A stretch of 50,838 nt of DNA from the NCBI GenBank assembly GCA_003233115.1, contig QIKV01000098.1:1-50838 (forward strand), written 5' to 3'. The notes below the pieces were generated by a model that was not told the DNA's origin, ran no database searches, and saw nothing but the letters and a program-made list of their open reading frames with translations. The stretch is from Oceanospirillales bacterium. Its GTDB lineage: Bacteria > Pseudomonadota > Gammaproteobacteria > Xanthomonadales > SZUA-36. Made by a program: the position numbers and the translations under genes. Positions 48,815-50,838 of this stretch are shown piece after piece; positions within the stretch are counted from its first letter, which is position 1, and every line of letters starts with the position of its first letter.

Positions 48815-50209
48815 ATGAAAAGATTAACCACGCTGGACCTGGCTTTTTTTCTGGTCGAGTCGGAAGGCAGCCCCAAGCATGTTGCGGGACTTCTGCTATT
48901 CAAAAAACCGGCAAAATGCCCGGCTGATTTCGTCACCCAACTGACTGAAGAACTGAAAACTTTTGACCACCCGACCGAGCCCTTTAACCTGGTGATCAAA
49001 TTTGTCGGCTGGAGCGGCCCTCATTGGCGGCCCTGTCAGAGTTTTTCTATTGATGACCATGTTTTTTACCACCGGCCTAAAAAAGTAATGAGCTGGCTGG
49101 ATGTCAAAAACCTGGTGGCCGAACTGCATGAGCCACTCATGGAGCGTTCCAGACCACTGTGGGAATTTCATTTGATCGATGGGATCAAGGGCGGTAAATT
49201 CGCCGTCTACCTCAAACTCCACCATGCCTATGCCGATGGCATGACGATGACTTCCTGGCTGGGCCGAAGTTTCAGTGAAAGCCCCGAAGATCAGCAGTTG
49301 ACGCCGATCTGGACACAGGTAAAGCCAGCCAGGGCGACCAGCGACGATCATTCTTCATTCCTTGGCAAAACCATTAACAAACTGACCTCGCAAGCCTGGG
49401 GACAGGTGGTAGCGACCGGCGGTATCGCCAAGCTGTCAGCGCAGCAATATCTTGAGTACATCGGTATGACCCAAAATGCCGTCTCGGTACCGTTTAGTGC
49501 GGATGGTGATACGCCTTTGACAGGCAGTGCATCTCCAGGCCGCTGCCTGGCTACTGCAAATTTACCGATGAAAAAGATAAAACGGGTGTGCAGGGCAACG
49601 CGTTCGACCCTCAATCATGTGGCTTTGACCTGTATTGATGGTGCCCTGCATCGATACCTCGCCGATCGTGGAATTACCCTGGACCATCCGATCACTATCC
49701 AGATGCCGGTCAACCTCAGGAAAGAAGGCGATAAAAATTCCGGAAATAAACTGGGTATTGTGCTGGTCGAGCTGGCACAGCCGACCGATGACCCGTTTGT
49801 GCGTTTGCGTGAAATCGGCTTTACGCTACGCAACGTCCGGAATCAGATCGATGGGCTGCCGGGTGAATCAATCGAACAATATACTGTCTTGACTGCGGCC
49901 CTGGGCGAACTCATCGAGAAATTCAGGCTCAGTGATAAATTTCCGGCCAATGGACATACGCTGGTTTCCAATGTGCCCGGCCCGAAGAATACACTCTATA
50001 TGAAAGGCGCAAAATTGGAGCATATGTTCCCGATCAGCACCCTGGCACCGGGAAATCACATGAACATCACACTGTTCAGTTACGCAGGCTCCCTGCATTT
50101 CGGGCTGGTAGCGACCCGGGATATGGAAGAACTGGACAAGCTGGCTGAATATATCAAAGAGGAATTTCACAACCTCGAGAGCGCGACCTTCGATTCCGTT
50201 GATGCATGA
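48815..50209 (+). CDS. Wax ester synthase/diacylglycerol acyltransferase (WS/DGAT)
   Basis: This bifunctional acyltransferase makes wax esters from fatty alcohols or triacylglycerols from diacylglycerol, using acyl-CoA, at the cytoplasmic membrane and lipid bodies. The 464-residue protein has the catalytic HHxxxDG motif as His136-His137-Ala-Tyr-Ala-Asp141-Gly142. The N-terminal LDLAFFLVES and PLWEFHLIDG, and C-terminal VPGPKNTLYMKGAKLEHMFPIS parts, complete the family pattern. It is divergent from the DUF1302-MMPL unit and is followed by a hairpin. It would link the alcohol and acyl-CoA metabolism seen elsewhere in the window to carbon storage. Confidence 0.92.
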   Translation: MKRLTTLDLAFFLVESEGSPKHVAGLLLFKKPAKCPADFVTQLTEELKTFDHPTEPFNLVIKFVGWSGPHWRPCQSFSIDDHVFYHRPKKVMSWLDVKNLVAELHEPLMERSRPLWEFHLIDGIKGGKFAVYLKLHHAYADGMTMTSWLGRSFSESPEDQQLTPIWTQVKPARATSDDHSSFLGKTINKLTSQAWGQVVATGGIAKLSAQQYLEYIGMTQNAVSVPFSADGDTPLTGSASPGRCLATANLPMKKIKRVCRATRSTLNHVALTCIDGALHRYLADRGITLDHPITIQMPVNLRKEGDKNSGNKLGIVLVELAQPTDDPFVRLREIGFTLRNVRNQIDGLPGESIEQYTVLTAALGELIEKFRLSDKFPANGHTLVSNVPGPKNTLYMKGAKLEHMFPISTLAPGNHMNITLFSYAGSLHFGLVATRDMEELDKLAEYIKEEFHNLESATFDSVDA

Positions 50210-50214
50210 TCACA

Positions 50215-50244
50215 GCCCGTTGGCACGCCACCACGCCAACGGGC
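50215..50244 (+). terminator. Hairpin after the wax ester synthase gene
   Basis: A perfect 10-bp stem GCCCGTTGGC/GCCAACGGGC with a 10-nt loop begins 6 bp after the WS/DGAT stop codon. No T-run follows (CAATACAGAAAAATTC comes next), so it may be a weak or factor-assisted terminator. Confidence 0.5.
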
Positions 50245-50322
50245 CAATACAGAAAAATTCAAGTGTTTCACCTATAGTTAGCAGTACGACAGTGCTGGTT
50301 AAAGTCGGCTGCGCCCGCAAGT

Positions 50323-50499
50323 AAGACGAAACAGGGGTCGGACTCAAATGCGCGTGCCGCAGTGTGTTTACTGACCGGTGTGTGCCACATTTGAATCTGA
50401 CCCCGGAGTGAAAGACGAAACAGGGGTCGGACTCAAATGCGCGTGCCGCAGTGTGTTTACTGACCGGTGTGTGCCGCATTTGAATCTGACCCCGGAGTG
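50323..50499 (+). repeat. Tandem 88-bp REP-like repeat
   Basis: Two head-to-tail units (50323-50410 and 50412-50499) differ at one base. Each begins with GACGAAACAGGGGTCGGACT and ends with TTTGAATCTGACCCCGGAGTG-type sequence. GGGGTCGGACTCAAATG and CATTTGAATCTGACCCC in each unit form an imperfect long inverted repeat, resembling the GGGGTCAGATTCAAATG elements that accompany one RAYT group. They are unrelated to the repeats around the RAYT gene at 37.7 kb. The rest of the gap 50210-50569 contains a hairpin and the dnaE2 promoter. Confidence 0.75.
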
Positions 50500-50534
50500 C
50501 CGGAGTGAAATAGCTGGTCTGTACTGCCAGCGGT

Positions 50535-50570
50535 TTGCTATTAAACCAATTACTGTATATAAATACAGTA
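50535..50570 (+). promoter_or_regulatory. SOS promoter and LexA box of dnaE2
   Basis: A LexA box CTGTATATAAATACAG lies at 50553-50568. The -35 TTGCTA (50535-50540) and -10 TATAAA (50558-50563) are 17 bp apart, so transcription should start near 50570, which is the A of the ATG. No ribosome binding site fits between, so the mRNA may be leaderless. The operator matches the lexA one except for two central bases. Confidence 0.8.
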
Positions 50571-50838
50571 TGCCTCCAAGCCCCACTGCAAACGCTTACG
50601 CAGAACTGGTCTGCACCAGTAATTTCACCTTCCTCACGGGCGCCTCGCACCCACAGGAACTCATCGCGCGCGCCGCTGAACTGGGTTATTGCGCCATTGC
50701 GCTGACCGATGAGTGCTCGCTGGCCGGTATTGTGCGTGCCTTTGAAGAAAGCCGGCGTTGCCAGCAACGCGGCCAGGCCATCGAGTTGCTGGCCGGTAGC
50801 CTGTTCAGGCTGGAAAATGGCTCGCGACTGGTGCTGCT
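50570..50838 (+). CDS. dnaE2: Error-prone DNA polymerase DnaE2 (5' part only)
   Basis: The first 89 codons are present; the gene runs off the right edge. The translation begins MPPSPTANAYAELVCTSNFT and continues with FLTGASHPQELIARAAELGY and ALTDECSLAGIVRAFEE. This is the start of the PHP domain of the DnaE2/ImuC family of alpha-type polymerases used in damage-induced mutagenesis. It normally follows imuB; here it has its own SOS promoter and stands 49 kb from lexA-imuA. The ATG directly abuts the LexA box. A later start is not supported, because conserved sequence begins at about residue 9. Confidence 0.88.
   Translation, partial: MPPSPTANAYAELVCTSNFTFLTGASHPQELIARAAELGYCAIALTDECSLAGIVRAFEESRRCQQRGQAIELLAGSLFRLENGSRLVL

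Noticed and set aside
50210-50767. Minus-strand open frame of 185 codons at the right edge
   Set aside because: It reads through the tandem REP repeat, the SOS promoter and the antisense of dnaE2.

Overview
The window looks like chromosomal DNA of an aerobic, heterotrophic gammaproteobacterium, probably marine and close to the Cellvibrionales/Halieaceae type. This is inferred from the LexA box type, a purB-sucA-sucB-lpd run, a PilH-like regulator, DUF1302/DUF1329 envelope proteins, a wax ester synthase and many acyl-CoA enzymes. Most of it is GC-rich and densely coding. The exception is about 39.1-41.3 kb, which is visibly AT-richer and looks acquired. No rRNA, tRNA, CRISPR or phage genes were seen.

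Layout. (1) 0-1.5 kb: SOS box, lexA, imuA. The partner dnaE2 appears only at the right edge (50.57 kb) behind a near-identical SOS box, and no imuB lies between. (2) 1.4-10.8 kb: fumC on the minus strand, then purB-sucA-sucB-lpd-acuI-like on the plus strand (central carbon and purine metabolism). (3) 10.9-21.2 kb: a PilH-like regulator, a peroxiredoxin, an AidB-like acyl-CoA dehydrogenase with a sulfatase, an AraC regulator with a cholesterol-oxidase-like flavoprotein, and an alcohol dehydrogenase (GMC) with an aldehyde dehydrogenase. This is an oxidation module for alcohols, sterols or terpenoids. (4) 21.4-29.07 kb: a TetR gene, three acetone-carboxylase-like subunits and an acyl-CoA ligase. 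The segment is bounded by 21-bp inverted repeats (20 of 21 matching) whose outer CTAG could be a target duplication, so it looks like a transposase-less mobile cassette. (5) 29.06-37.5 kb: a divergent TetR regulator and an operon for a beta-keto acid cleavage enzyme, a GST, biotin-dependent acyl-CoA carboxylase beta and alpha subunits and two acyl-CoA dehydrogenases. A KstR2-like operator sits inside its promoter.

(6) 37.45-41.38 kb: a nested insertion. Three partial copies of the 3' end of the last acyl-CoA dehydrogenase mark its borders. It holds a REP-associated tyrosine transposase flanked by oppositely oriented repeat clusters, a methyltransferase pseudogene, a nitrilase, an M50-type membrane protease and a gene fragment. 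(7) 41.4-48.4 kb: a minus-strand operon DUF1302-DUF1329-YCF48-like-MMPL/RND, read here as a trans-envelope lipid or hydrophobic-substrate transport system. A wax ester synthase/DGAT lies on the opposite strand. (8) 50.2-50.8 kb: a hairpin, a tandem 88-bp REP-like repeat, then the SOS promoter and the start of dnaE2.

How it may work together (inference): modules 3-5 and 7 together suggest uptake or export and catabolism of hydrophobic alcohols, ketones and branched acids. The ketone carboxylase would make a beta-keto acid. That acid could be thioesterified by the cassette's own ligase or cleaved with acetyl-CoA by the neighbouring BKACE enzyme. Acyl-CoA dehydrogenases and the carboxylase would feed the products to the TCA enzymes encoded nearby. 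Substrates cannot be fixed from sequence alone.
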